Shown one piece after another: positions 45,498 through 57,599 of a stretch of 64,000 nucleotides of DNA (its first letter is position 1; each line of letters opens with the position of its first letter). The notes under the pieces were generated by a model. It was not told where the DNA came from. It did no database searches and was given only the letters and a program-made list of their open reading frames with translations. The stretch is from Morella rubra (lineage: Eukaryota > Streptophyta > Magnoliopsida > Fagales > Myricaceae): NCBI GenBank assembly GCA_003952965.2, contig CM025851.1, forward strand, positions 29,412,664 to 29,476,663, given 5' to 3'. A program made the position numbers and the translations under genes.

Positions 45498-45963
45498 ATA
45501 TTAGCTCTTCATAGTTAGTCTGCATAAGGAGTTTTTCGCTTTCTCTTTTCTCTCTTTTTCTTTAATGTTTTTAAGGGTGTGTGCTTGCACTTAGTGGGAT
45601 TTTGCTCCAAAAGTCCTTAAATAAAGACCGTGGTATCTTTATCGCATTGGAACCAAATGATTTGAGTTTTTTCTTTTGGATGGGCTAATTTACATGATCT
45701 ATATTTTAACATTTTGCACATTTTGCAAGAATGATACACACGTAAAGATCGTTCCACATAACTCTGAGGAGTTTTTAGTTTGTCGGGCGTTGGGTTTGCT
45801 GCTCAATTCATTAACTTTAAAAAGGTGCGTCCAAATTGATCCAGATATTTGGATTACCAAAACAAACAAACAAAAAATCATACTACATATACAGCAACAT
45901 ATATATGTACATATACATGTGGCGCCCCTTTTCTGTAAAATTTTGTTTAATTCTTTTATTTTT

Positions 45964-46326
45964 GGGTTAAATACACTTTGTAGCCTTTAATTATGGGATC
46001 TTGACCTCTACACTTCAATGTATAATTTTTGTTACAACCACCAACTATTGATTTCAGACACTTTACACACGCGTTAAATTTTTCTTTCAATTTGGATGGA
46101 AATTTGTTTATTGACCTTGAAAATTACGATTTTATCCTCATAAAATGACAATTGCAAATAAAATTATTGAGACAAAATTGTCATTTTCCACACCAAAAAA
46201 TTATTTTTCGTACAAACTAATGGAAAATTTTTATGGAATGTGCAAAGAAAAAATTAAAATAATAGATTGAGGTGCAAATTAAGTGTCAAAATCCTCATAA
46301 TTAATGGGTGCAAAGTGTATTTATCT
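45964..46326. mobile_element. MITE-like element in the chimera 3' flank
   Basis: Third copy of the 9002-9351 element, at the equivalent position downstream of the duplicated exon end. Confidence 0.5.
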
Positions 46327-47112
46327 TCTTTTCTTTTTAATTATGGTTAATCTGGATTTTCATTTCATTTCGTGTCTAAACTTTGCAGGATCAGTATTCA
46401 GAACCTTGGCAGTACAATGGCAATTATAGATCCTACCCGGCCTTTTCCTACTCGTAGAAATATCTTAAACCTATTTTGTGGAAATGTCTGTCTTATGCAA
46501 GAGGCAGGAAATATATATTGAAACAACTACTAAATAGTTCATAGACGAGATCACGCTATCATTGATATGACTCAATTCAACTTACAGAAATGCCTGCAGC
46601 TAGCTCTTAGTTTTTTTTATCATCAGCATGTCTAAGCGTCCTCAGTTAAGTGCTTCAAGGAGTAGGATTTTAAAATGATGGCGACCAAATATATCAAAAT
46701 ATTTGGACCATCTAAAAATGTACCAAAAAAAAAAGGTGAAAAGACATTTTTTTTTTTTTTTTTTTTTTTTTTTGAAAAATGAGCATGTGTTCAAGCTAGG
46801 CATTCTATCAAGTTAGCTATATATGGAATTACAAAAAATACCCCTGAACTACATCTTGAAAGTTTTCATTAATCCTTGTGTACTGATCTTGGCCTATTTG
46901 ATTAACGTCTCTTTGTCTTTAAAAAAAATCATTATATAAACTTAATTCATTTATTGTAATTATTTATCGATTGTGAACTAAGGTTAATAGTACTGAACGA
47001 TCCCATCACAAAGAATTACCAAAACTGTGTAGTTTTGGCGGATCATTTTTTTTTTTTTTAATGTTTTGCCTGCCCACCTAATTCGATCTTGATTTCTCTA
47101 GTACGTTTGCAG

Positions 47113-47450
47113 ACACTTATTTCAGGAGGTGCAGAAACGACACTGGTACGTAACATTGACATGCGCTCTCTCTAATCTTCCAAAGAAAGCCCAAGAAGAA
47201 TTGGACCTTCAGGTTGACAGGGAAAGGCATGAAGTGAAGGAATCAGACTTGAAAAATCTCGTCTATCTCTAAGCTATATCGCTAGAGTCTATTGTAGACT
47301 CCACTTTGGCAGGCTACCATATCCCAACATGCATGCGGCTTCCTCGCAGTCTATCGAGACTCCTTTGAGACCCATATGTGCGGGCGGATCCCATCAGGCG
47401 AGTTTTGGCCGAAAAGATTCCTTACATTAACCCACAAGGAAGTCGATGTT
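47113..47450 (+). pseudogene. Cytochrome P450 relic, second copy
   Basis: Same diverged paralogue as at 10080, but it keeps the start of exon 2: acceptor ACGTTTGCAG, then TLISGGAETT, an I-helix (A/G)GxET motif, followed by KKAQEELDLQVDRERHEVK and the same in-frame stop after NLVYL. A deletion removes several residues before KKAQ. It has no exon 1 or heme loop. Just after it, 47467-47545 carries a short tandem duplication of the AACCAGATGAGAGCATAATA segment. Confidence 0.8.
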
Positions 47451-48580
47451 ACTGATTCTCCCTATAATTAACCAGATGAGAGCATAATATACTTGTTATT
47501 CTCTTTAACCAGATGAGAGCATAATATACTTGTTTATTCTCTTTAACCAGATGAGAGCAGCACTACATTCGTACTTCGTCGAACCCGTGAACCTAAAACT
47601 CTTAAAATCCGGATGAATTATCTATACTCTTTCCTTTAATTTCAATATAATTTGGTAGAAAAATAAAAAAACGCATCTTTTCCTATTGATTATAACATCT
47701 ACGTCTTCTAATCTTTATTTACGCCGGTTTGGTTGAAAAGCGCGGGAGGGTACACTTTTTTTTGTCACCCAAAGTACTAAATTCGTCACCTAATGTTTTG
47801 GGTGACAAAACCGAGTTGTCACTCAGTTTGTCACTAAAGCCTGTCAGCCAAAGTTTTGGGTGACGATTTTGACGTTCTGTCGCTCGAAACCGTTCGGACG
47901 TTTTCCAAACCGTCCGAACAATTTTTTTCATAGCGACGAAATTGAAAATAGTCATGCCCAGTACAATTCAACCGTTCGCATGAGCTGTACGAACGTACTC
48001 ACAACACGTTCGGACGGTTCAGGCGAACGGTTAATCCAGGGTGACGAAATGAATTTCGTCATCTACAATCCGTGCGCACGGATATACAACATCGTCCGAA
48101 CGTACATACATCACGTTCGGACACATGCGTAAAGACGTCGCACCGTTGTTTCATTTGTGACGAAATATTTATTTGTCATCCTCTAAATCCTTTCGAACTA
48201 TGACGCATAAAGTTCGGACGCTTGTTCTGTTGAACACGTTCGAACGTTTAGTTGTAGCGTGCGCACATTTGCTACATAAAAGATCGTTTGCACGCGAAAA
48301 GAACCATTCGAACGGACTAATTTGTGCGGACGGATTGTTATGCATGCGCACGTTATCAACGCCAATTAACCGTTTGGACTTCCACTCATACCATTCGAAC
48401 GGTTTTCTTTGTATTTCAATAATTTAATTAAAATTTTAAAAATAATTTACAAATAATATAAATAGAGAGATATTCGAATGCTCATAAAATAATAAAATAT
48501 CTACAAATATGCAATCGTTATTAAAAGTAAATAAAATACGTAATCGATAAGTGCTAAGAAAGTAGTAAAAATATATAAAT

Positions 48581-50318
48581 CTACCCAAATTTTCATTTGG
48601 GTGTCGAATGAGATTGCAGCTGTCTGATCTGCTCCACCAACTGCTCACGCATCTGCTCCGCCATTAGTTGCATCCTCCATTCTTGTTGTTCCACTAGGGT
48701 CCTTTGCTGCTCTTCCATCATCTTCCGGTGCTCTTTGTCTTTTTTTCGTTGCTATTTTGCCATCATCTACATCAGCTCTTTCTCTTTCTTCCGTTGCTAC
48801 TCCTCCATCATCTGTAGATGCTCTCGCATCGTCTGCTCCATATCTGACCATTTGACAAGAAGCGCTTCATATTCCAACTGTCTAGCCCTCATCTCCTCAA
48901 TCTGTAATCTGGCCTCCTCCAACCTTCGGGACAAATCAACGGACGATACTGATGAAGATGATCCAACAGACCGTACTGAACAGGCCTAAACCTCGCACGT
49001 AACCCGCTTTCGTCCCCAACACCTCAGCGAAGATCTCCACTTCGTGTATGACTTTCCCTCTAACTCGTACTGCAACTGTAACACCTCCATTTTTTCCTAC
49101 AAAATTAGAAAAGAAAATAAAAACTAGCATATATGAAACATAAACGCACACGAATGCATCATTAAATCTAATGTTACAACTTACAAAATTTTCTTGTGCA
49201 TCTTCTGATGTCCACATGCCATCCTTATTAGTATGCGTCTTTTTATAAAGCAACACAGCACTAATCTCATCAAATTCTGAATTTTTCTGTACACCAAAAG
49301 AAATATAAAACGTGCATATTAAAATACCAAAGTCATTTATTTAAATAATAAATAATAAAAATTTAAATTTATTACTTACTAACAACACTTTCGTGAGTTG
49401 GAAAGACCTCGCTCTCGATGTGTGTACAATCTTCAGCTTAGCTCTATTCTCCTTGTTGATTGCACTCCTCCTCTGCATTGTACATTTACAGTTGTTACCG
49501 CAATTAATAATAAAATAAAATAAACGTTCAGGATAGAATAAAAATGTTTAACCTGAAATTCCTCGCTCACGAATAAATCACAAACACGAGTCCATTCTTC
49601 CTTGTTCATATCGGGATACGGGTGCTCTAACGCCTCTTCTTTGGAATTGAACACCGAGTAATGCTGGAACATTCTATTTCTGTGCGTCCTGTACGCTGTG
49701 TTCATCGTAGACGTCACAGTGAAACAATCTTCAGCTTGATCGTAATCTAGTTAGAAGTCATCCTTAACATATATAACAGTTAGAAACGCAAAAAAGTTTC
49801 AACAATTAAAATTTAATAAATTATACTTACCAACACTCGGTTCATCACATACGATTTAACCCCCTCGGGACCTCCTTCCACTTACTCGTATCAAATGGAC
49901 ATGTTGTCAAATGAGCGCACCAATATGACTCGAGAGAATTGAGGACGCCTTGTCATCACCGCCCGTACGTCCATCAGGGATATGGACAGTCAGCTTTCCT
50001 CCGATGCGAGCCTTGAGTAAGGCAATCTCACGCGTACTACCTCGAACATGTCTGATTCCAGACGTCACTACAAATGAAGAACAAAAAATTTAAAATTCAG
50101 TTAAGCATAGAAATTTAAAAGTCATAATATTTAATTTTGATTGACGGGGTAAGATACTTACAAGCATAACTAATTTGGATGCCTGCTGGACTGGCTGTGT
50201 CAGGGGACGGTAATTCGTTCCTATCCCTAAGTGAAGGACCCAACACTGCTAGTGTACTGGGACTACTCTCAGCTCGAACTGATGAATCGCACCGAAGACG
50301 TTTTCCTCCCGCTGGCAT
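48581..50318 (-). pseudogene. Transposase_24 gene of CACTA B, degenerate
   Basis: Mirror-image homologue of 42098-43817, starting MPAGGKRLRCDSSVRAESSP at 50318. Exon 2 here keeps the G lost in element A, but the coiled-coil tail (48600-48990) has frame changes and a stop, and the segment near 49920 differs by small indels. STMNTAYRTHRNRMFQHYSV is readable at 49433-49717. Confidence 0.8.
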
Positions 50319-50414
50319 GACGTCGTCTTAGAGAAACAATTAACACAATGACACATGTTACTCAAAATGAATATAAAATAGATGCGTAAAGTAAATTGAA
50401 ACGATAAAGTTACT

Positions 50415-52289
50415 TTAGTCCTCGGAGTCATATTCTTCAGAATCACTACAATCTTCACTGAATGATTCCAAAGAATTATCGGTTCCTTCTACTTCACGTT
50501 GTTGTGGACCGCTCTTATCGGTTACCGGCACATAAGCCTCAACGTCATTTCTAATCAACGGTATCATGTCAAAGGAGCTAAAGTCCACAAAAAGCTCAAT
50601 AGACTCATTCTCCTGGTATGCTTCACGGTTCGATGGTCCTTCTCCATCTTCACTAGCTTCCTCCTCAATATGTGGAATATCATACGTGTTTCTCAAGATA
50701 ATCTTTTGAACAATCTTCCAGTGACCGCCCAACTTGATATCATCGATATAAAACACTTGATTACCCTAAGAAGCTAGCACGAACGGGTCTTCTTTGTACC
50801 ACTTCAGGGATGTGTTAATACTAACAAACCGACCACTTTTCTCAAGACCTAAGTTTTGAGTACTCAAGTCAAACCAGTCACATTTTAGTAAATAAACTAA
50901 ATTCCTCACAAATAACTCAACGCATAAATATCCACGACCTGACCGTAAAAATCAACATCTTCCCCATCGTGGTCCCCTGGAACAACCACACCACTATTCT
51001 GAGTGTTACGAAACTGTTCACGAAAGATTGTGTGAAACCTAACTCCATTCACTACACACCCAGAGTAACAAAGTGCCCGTTGATCCGGACCGGATGCTAA
51101 TGCATACAAATCATTCGACACCGAACCCGGATTTTCATTGCGCATAGTTTGAACCTAAAATAGTAAACACGTGTTAACTTTGACTCTAAAAAAATATCAC
51201 TTAAAATTAAACATATAATAGGAAAAAATTAAATAAATACCCGATTTCTAAACCATAACGAAAATTCTTCTTCGTGCCTCCTATCAACATTTATTGGTGA
51301 TTGCCTTCTCATCTCTTCCAAGTGCGCGCTATAAATAAATAAGATATTTTATAATAAATTAAAATATAATGAATTGATAAGTGTTTAAGTGAGCAAATAT
51401 TCTTATTTGTACTTACTCTATATGTTGGCTGATTTCTGAACAATTGTTGAGTATGTACCTATGTGCTTTTAAAAATTCTTTTATATTCAAATCTTAACCC
51501 CTACCAGCTCCCAGCGGTCGAACAGTTTGAGTAAACACAGAAAAACGACAACTTCGATCATCCATGTAGGCATAATTTCGATCTTTTCTATTAAATCTCG
51601 TCTCAACCGTACCAAGATACATTGAGCAAAAAGTTAAACATTCATTTAACACATAATTCTCTGTAATGGAGCCCTCACACAGTGTCCTGTTCTTAATGAA
51701 ATCTTCATCTTCCCCATATACCTCTCCATTGGATACATCCACCGAAATTGAACTAGACCCCCAAGTTTCACCTCCCGAGGTAAATGAACCATAATAGTAA
51801 AAAATGATGGAGGGAATATACGTTCCAACTTGCAAAGAATCATTCCGATGTCCTTCTCTAACTAGGTCCACAACGTCTAAACGTATTGTTCTTGAGCACA
51901 AGTCTCTGAAGAATAAACTCAACTCAGTCAAATTGTACATACTTCGTTTCCTAATAACCCATGTATCATTGCCGGTAACAGTAGCTGCAACAAGACGTGT
52001 GAGTCGTGACTCTTCATACCCATTATTTTTCTTTCATTTATATTCACGCATCGGGGTATGTTAGAGGCGTATCCATCCAAAAACTTGACACCCTTCAGCC
52101 ATTCACAACACTTCTTACGTTCATCCTTCGTTAAAGTAAATAATGCTTGAGGCATCACCTCCTACATGGACATCTTATCATTCCACGACTATCTGCATAA
52201 CTACGGGCAACGCTCATAAAATTTCGAACACCATCACTATACTTTACACTTTTGAGTCTATCAGCCTCATAAATCCAACTTTTATTCAT
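50415..52289 (-). pseudogene. TNP2-like transposase of CACTA B with core deleted
   Basis: The minus strand starts at 52289 with MNKSWIYEADRLKSVKYSDG and ends this part in MIRCPCRR, a Transpos_assoc-type N-terminal zinc domain. It then jumps at about 52158 straight to VMPQALFTLTKDERKKCCEW, losing the catalytic core. DUF4218-like (51494-51940) and DUF4216-like (50415-51145) parts follow with stops. The part missing here and the part missing in element A differ but overlap over the core. Confidence 0.8.
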
Positions 52290-52957
52290 ATTGTTCCTTC
52301 AAAGACAAAAATACAAACAATAATGCAAACAATAATGCAAACAATGATGACATTCACACTCAACTTTAATTTATTCGGGTGATAGGTCCTATCCCATTCA
52401 AGTTTAGAATATCACGTAATGCACGTAATTGACCTGACTATTGTGACTAATGCTTTAGAAATTTTGACAGCATTTCCCCTCAATCCCCAGATACACGCCT
52501 ACAATATTGAGCATAAACACTCACTATTGAAGGCAAGTGTACAAGCTCAACGCTGAATGTGTATCCGGAAGACAAAAAGAGATTTGCATCGAAATTTCTA
52601 AACACATCAGTCACAATATCAAATACAATTACGCACATTACGCATATTGTAAACTCAAACTATCGATAACGTGGACAATTCAAGGATTACACCGAGTTCG
52701 TTATCCGAACTCTGTGTAATTCTTAAACGGGGGCTAAGGTTACTAATTAATAAATGCGTGAACATGACAGCAAAAACCATTCAGACGCTATTAACCATCA
52801 AAACAAAAAATATACGCGTTCGGACCTTGTTGTAAAGCGTTCAGACAGATAAATTAAGTCAGGACGGTATATAGACCGTCCGGACTGCGATTGTCGAACA
52901 ACACAATTCTTCAACAAACAGATGACATTTTCAACACAAATTCATGCCAAAATCAAT
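52290..52957. other. Leader/intron region of CACTA B
   Basis: No ORF is supported. There is a short tandem repeat ACAAACAATAATGC near 52313-52345 and, towards 52790-52890, CGTTCGGAC-like subterminal-type motifs. Confidence 0.4.
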
Positions 52958-54335
52958 TGAGAGGTCAAAAACAACCCAAGAGGGGGGGGTGAATTGGGTT
53001 TTATAAAACTTTTCTCCCTTTTTCTTTTAAACCCAATATGCTAAGGAACCGATCTAAGTAGCAGAAAAATAAATCTATTTAATCAAGGACTAATATAGAG
53101 AATGAAAGAAAAGACAAACAAGTGCAACAAATAAATGGAGATAAGGATAGAGAGATGACACCGTGTCTTTTAGGTGGTTCGGCCAACACTTGCCTACGTC
53201 CACCCCCAAGGCTATTGACTTCCTTGGGCTTCCTTCACTATTTTCCAAATAGTAAGTACACCTTAGCTTCACGGGTGCTAAGTAACCTTTACAAAGTGTT
53301 TTTGAGCTTACACTTTAACTCACTCTCTCAAATCCTCACAACCTAGAGGATTTCTTCTACACAACAAGTAGGACAAGTGTTTTTCACAAACACTCACGTG
53401 TTTTTCAAGAATGGGTACAAAGAGAATCTTAGTAAAAGCTCTTTAAGCTGAATAAACAAGTGTGAGGTACTGAGGTGTGCAAAGAGACAAGATTTGCAAG
53501 AGAGCTACAGTATTTTCAGGTGGGAGTACGAGCTTTCTTGGATGGTGGAGCTTCCTTTCTCTTTGAAAGCTTTTTCTCTCTCTAGAAATTAGGGCAAGAG
53601 TTAATGGCGCACCTTCTTAGTTTTCTCTCTCCATCTTCTTCTATTTAAAGCTTCTAGGGCACCAAGGGTCTTCTTGTAAAGCTTGAGTGCCGTTGGAGGT
53701 CATTTGAGACATTTGGATACCTTTTTGAATAAGTTGACGTTGCTCAAAGAAATCTGCAAAATAACACAATGTGTCGACACATGTGGTATGTGTTGACACA
53801 TTGAACTTTGTCTCGGGTGTTAGTTCAATGTGTTGACACTTAGGTCAATGTGTCGACACTTCCCATACTTAGCCAAAAATTCATTTTAAATGGCCTGGAA
53901 GCAAACTTTCGGGAGTTAGTTCAATGTGTCGACACTTAGGGTCAATGTGTCGACACTTCCCATACTTAGCCAAAAAAATCACTTTGAATGGCCTGGAAAG
54001 CAACCTTTCGGGAGATAGTGCAACGTGTCGACACTTAGGGTCAATGTGTCGACACTTCCAACACTTAGTCACAAAAAAATGTTCTTTAACAACAACTATC
54101 CCAATTCAATCATTCTCAAAACCATTTACAATAAAAAGATGATCATTTAACAAGTACAATGAAGATCAAGTAGCTTAGAGAGAATTTTATAAAGAGAGAA
54201 ACAATGATACTTGACAAAAATCCTTTTAAGAGAAAGGATTGATAATTGTAAAATCTAAAGTCCTTAAAAACTTAGAGACTTTGATATCATCAAAATCAAT
54301 TGAAGATTGTTTGCAAAAACAACCTTGGGCTAACA
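52958..54335. repeat. Solo LTR nested in CACTA B
   Basis: 1378 bases with TG...CA ends (TGAGAGGTCAAAAACAACCC to GGGCTAACA), flanked by TCAAT and TCAAC (a 5-base duplication with one change). It aligns with the solo LTR at 58751-60118. No internal retroelement genes are present between or beside them, so each is a solo LTR left by LTR-LTR recombination. Its orientation is not fixed by sequence. Confidence 0.85.
53760..54062. repeat. Tandem repeats with TGTCGACAC palindromes inside the solo LTR
   Basis: Roughly 115-base units each contain two CAATGTGTCGACACTT motifs, one or two TTCGGGAGWTAGT stretches and a CCAACACTTAGTCA-like end. TGTCGACA is a perfect palindrome. The homologous LTR at 59540-59850 has the same array with different unit counts and more sequence decay. 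Confidence 0.8.
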
Positions 54336-55214
54336 TCAACCCAAATGACAAATATTTCAATATAAACACATCACAACTAACTCCAAACTCAATTGCATCA
54401 TTTTAGACCCTAAAAATTCGAAACCACATACTTTGATATCCTAAAATCCATTTTTTCATCATAAAATAAAAAAAAAATTAAAACCCACTAACCTTAAATG
54501 CAATCCAATTCGAAATCTCAAATGGGTTGCTCCTTTCACACCTTTTTCAATGAGATTAACGTCTTAAATCGACTCCCCTCTTTTCTTCTTGCTCAAATCT
54601 CTCAAATTTCTAAGTTTTGACCGTTTTCATATACTGTCTGCATTTCCAGTCTTTCAAACGAATAAACCCGTTCGGACGCCTACGTGTAAAAGATTACGAG
54701 GGAAAAATATGCCGCCTAAATTTTCATACCGTCACACGGAGACATACAACTGACGACACCGTTTTAGCAACCACCAAACGACAGCGTCTGATCTGAAAAA
54801 ACTTCCGGACTCACCATAAACCGTCTGAACGCTTTCTTAACTTTGGGCACCGTTTGGAAACCCAAAAACGACAGCGTCTCAACACTACCATTTAAAACAA
54901 GCGTCCGAACCCTATTTAAGTTACCGTCCGGACGTTTTTTTTGAAGTACAAGCCATTCGACCTTACTGTAATACGTCCGGACGGTTATCCTCTTGTCCGA
55001 AAACGGTTTTGACAATCTTATTTTTTTTTCTTTCTAATATAAATAAAAGTGCACGGAGTGTAATGAAATTGGGAAAAGAGTAACGAAATGAATTAACATT
55101 AAGCAAAACAAAATAACAATAGGTACAATCCCAATATACGTACTAAAAACATAAAATAAAAATATATGTCCTCAAAATATAATAAAAGACCTAAATATCT
55201 ACTATCATCAATCA
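54336..55214. other. CACTA B spacer with subterminal-type repeats
   Basis: No gene is supported. 54660-55010 contains CGTCCGGACG-like motifs similar to those at 39130-39545 in element A. The flanking parts are AT-rich. Confidence 0.45.
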
Positions 55215-56372
55215 TCAGAGAGATGCAGAACCACCTGGACATCACTCATGTGCTCCTCCAACAACACGACCCGCTCAGTCAGGGCAACTAGCCCTGCAAT
55301 GGTAGCGACGCCCTTCAGGGCCAACTGAACCTCGGACACCTATTTCTTCAACTCAGCGTCCATGCTCACGAACCTTAAGCTCCAGAGCTGCTAGCCGAGA
55401 ACTGATATTACCCACCATCTCATGGGTGGGCTGCATGACGCTCGCATCTGCTCAGTCAACTCGGTCATCATAGCTGCCACTCAACTTGGCCGCTGTCCCT
55501 CGAGTCCTGGGAGGAGTCCCTGTCTAGGATCCTGCTCCTCGGTCCCCTGAGTCGGCTCTTCTCGTCTAGCATTAGCTACCGAGTAGCACCTAGCACTCGT
55601 CGTGTCTGCACCATCAACTTTGAGAGCATTGTCTTGTTAATTGACCCAAGTAGAAGCGCCCTCGGCTCGTCGGCAACCTCAGGTACCATCAAGTTATGTA
55701 GAACTGGGTCAGAAGAACACCATAAGGCAACGAAATCTGAGCATCGGTCTTCAGGGCCTCAGCACGACGGATTGGTAGATGAATGATGCCATATCAACAT
55801 GAAGCCCCGTACAACACCATGTACAAGAACTCGGCCCGGCCATAAGTCACCTCCGTCGTGTGCTTCTTCGGGTTGATGGTGGAGCATAGAATCAGCTGCA
55901 TGATCCTCCAGAACGGAAGCAGCTGCCGTGAAGCATGTTGCTTCCCCCAGGATAGCCGTATCCGCCCAGCAGTGTCCGAAATACCTCGGCCTTAGTAGGC
56001 CGGCCCTCCTCGTCATTGGCACGTTAGGGAACGCTGTCACATCCCTCACGTACCCAAAAATAAAGCGAGCACGTCTGGCGAGAATATGATATGCACGTTC
56101 CGAACGGTCACCTTCATACTAGGCTCCTCAACCGAAGCGTAGAACTCCCACACCAGGTTCTTTGACGCATACCTGGTCCTCTGGAGGAATGGAAGCCAAC
56201 TTGCTTGCTCCACTATCTCTGGAAGCGTCCGATCCTCAAACCGAAGCTCATAGAATCCACCAACTGGATATGCTGCTCGACAACGACCAACGATGACTAT
56301 TGTATGCTCATCCAACAATAAACCTGGACCGAGCGAGACATGATGACTACTAGTACGTAAATGCTTATTCAT
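55215..56372 (-). pseudogene. Extra ORF in CACTA B, plant-transposon-protein type
   Basis: The minus strand opens with MNKHLRTSSHHVSLGPGLLL at 56372. It reads RTLPEIVEQASWLPFLQRTR, LVWEFYASVEEPSMKVTVRN and FSPDVLALFLG, then changes frame near 56046 (YVRDVTAFPN...) and continues in broken frames to a coiled-coil-like C-terminus ending in HLSDD near 55215. The WEFYA...VRN...FSP pattern is that of the 'putative plant transposon protein' domain seen also in SIRE-type elements. The region is GC-rich compared with the rest of the element. CACTA A lacks it, apparently through its larger deletion. Confidence 0.55.
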
Positions 56373-57309
56373 TTTCTACAATCTACAAAAAAAAACACCG
56401 TTCAAACGGTTACAACTACGTCCGAACAACAACAAAAATGCATCCGAACAGTATAATAAAAAAAAATGCAAAATTAAATATAAAAATGCGTTCGGACAGG
56501 TAACAAGCGTCTGGACATATTTGACATAGCGTCCGAACAAAGGAAAACGACAATGTTCCATGTTTGTATAATAATTCTTGCGTCGGACACTTTTGGATAT
56601 CCGTCCGAACTAAGCACAAATAGTAAAATTTTATAACTTTTAATATAAAACAGTCCAACATGTTTTGTAACGTCTGGACACAAACTAAACGATGATGTAT
56701 TTCCTTTTTATACTAAAAGAAGTCCGAATAGGTTATTAAGACGTCTGGACGGTATATTTAAACGTCCGGACGCTACTGGAAGACTGAGTTAACTCAGCCA
56801 TGGCAGCGTCTCAAAACCTCCCACACACTACCCAAAACACCACCAAATCACAAACAAATACACTTACAACAATCCTAACACTTAACACAATCCATTTCTA
56901 TGTAAAAATCAATCAAAAACACAATGTAGTATACAAAAAATAGAATTGAAATCCTATACATAAAACTGTAAAAAGTGAAATTTTTAATGCAAAAATCGTG
57001 TTAAAAATCAACAAAACATACCTGGATGTGATTAGAATTCGAAGATTTGACAAAGAATCAACTGAGAGTCGAGAGAGATTAGATGATAAAACGTTCAGTT
57101 TAATGAAAATGTCAAACTGCTCGCATTTTTCATAATCCGTCGAACCCTTCCGGACAGCTCATAGACATCGGACACTTATCCGCACATGTGGCCCAATAAG
57201 AGTCCTCTGCATTAAATGCCAAAATTTAAACCGTTTAAAACAGTTCGAAAAAGTAATTACGTCCGGACGGTTTTTACCTAACTTCATCGATATATTCACT
57301 CAACTTTAT
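56373..57309. other. CACTA B repeat cluster and leader
   Basis: CGTCCGGAC-like motifs (56390-56770 and 57120-57260) surround a leader with the splice donor read on - as CATCCAG/GTATG near 57010. It is homologous to 39130-39680 of element A. No ORF is supported. Confidence 0.5.
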
Positions 57310-57578
57310 GTGGACAGACTTGGAAAACTGGGACAATTGTTCTCTCACAACGAATAGTTCTCTTTCCATAATATTCATCTCCTCCGTTAGAGCCCTATCC
57401 TTAGAGCAAATTTATTTTCTAGACCGATCAAGCGGCATTGGAGCTCCATGCACAACGAATGCGTCAGCTCCACTATCACCCGAATACTCCCCCTCAGCTC
57501 TGCTAAAAAAGAGTCCGCCCAAGCTGGTCGTTGAGTCTGTCCCCCAACATTAGTGATACTTCTCTAGGAGTGGTCCAT
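57310..57578 (-). pseudogene. Coiled-coil protein relic of CACTA B
   Basis: Inverted homologue of 38245-38640 starting at an ATG at 57578; codon 5 is TAG and later frame changes follow. Readable homologous words include RPAWAD. Dead copy. Confidence 0.7.
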
Positions 57579-57599
57579 GGTCAACCTAGCAAAAACCAT

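Noticed and set aside
46745-46775. Long T run as a retroposon poly(A) tail in reverse
   Set aside because: The same position in the other 3' flanks (9775 and 37036) has shorter T runs with the same surroundings, so it is simple length variation.
53760-54062. Regularly spaced palindromic repeats considered as CRISPR-like
   Set aside because: They lie inside a plant LTR, spacers are themselves repeated, there are no cas genes, and the organism is eukaryotic.
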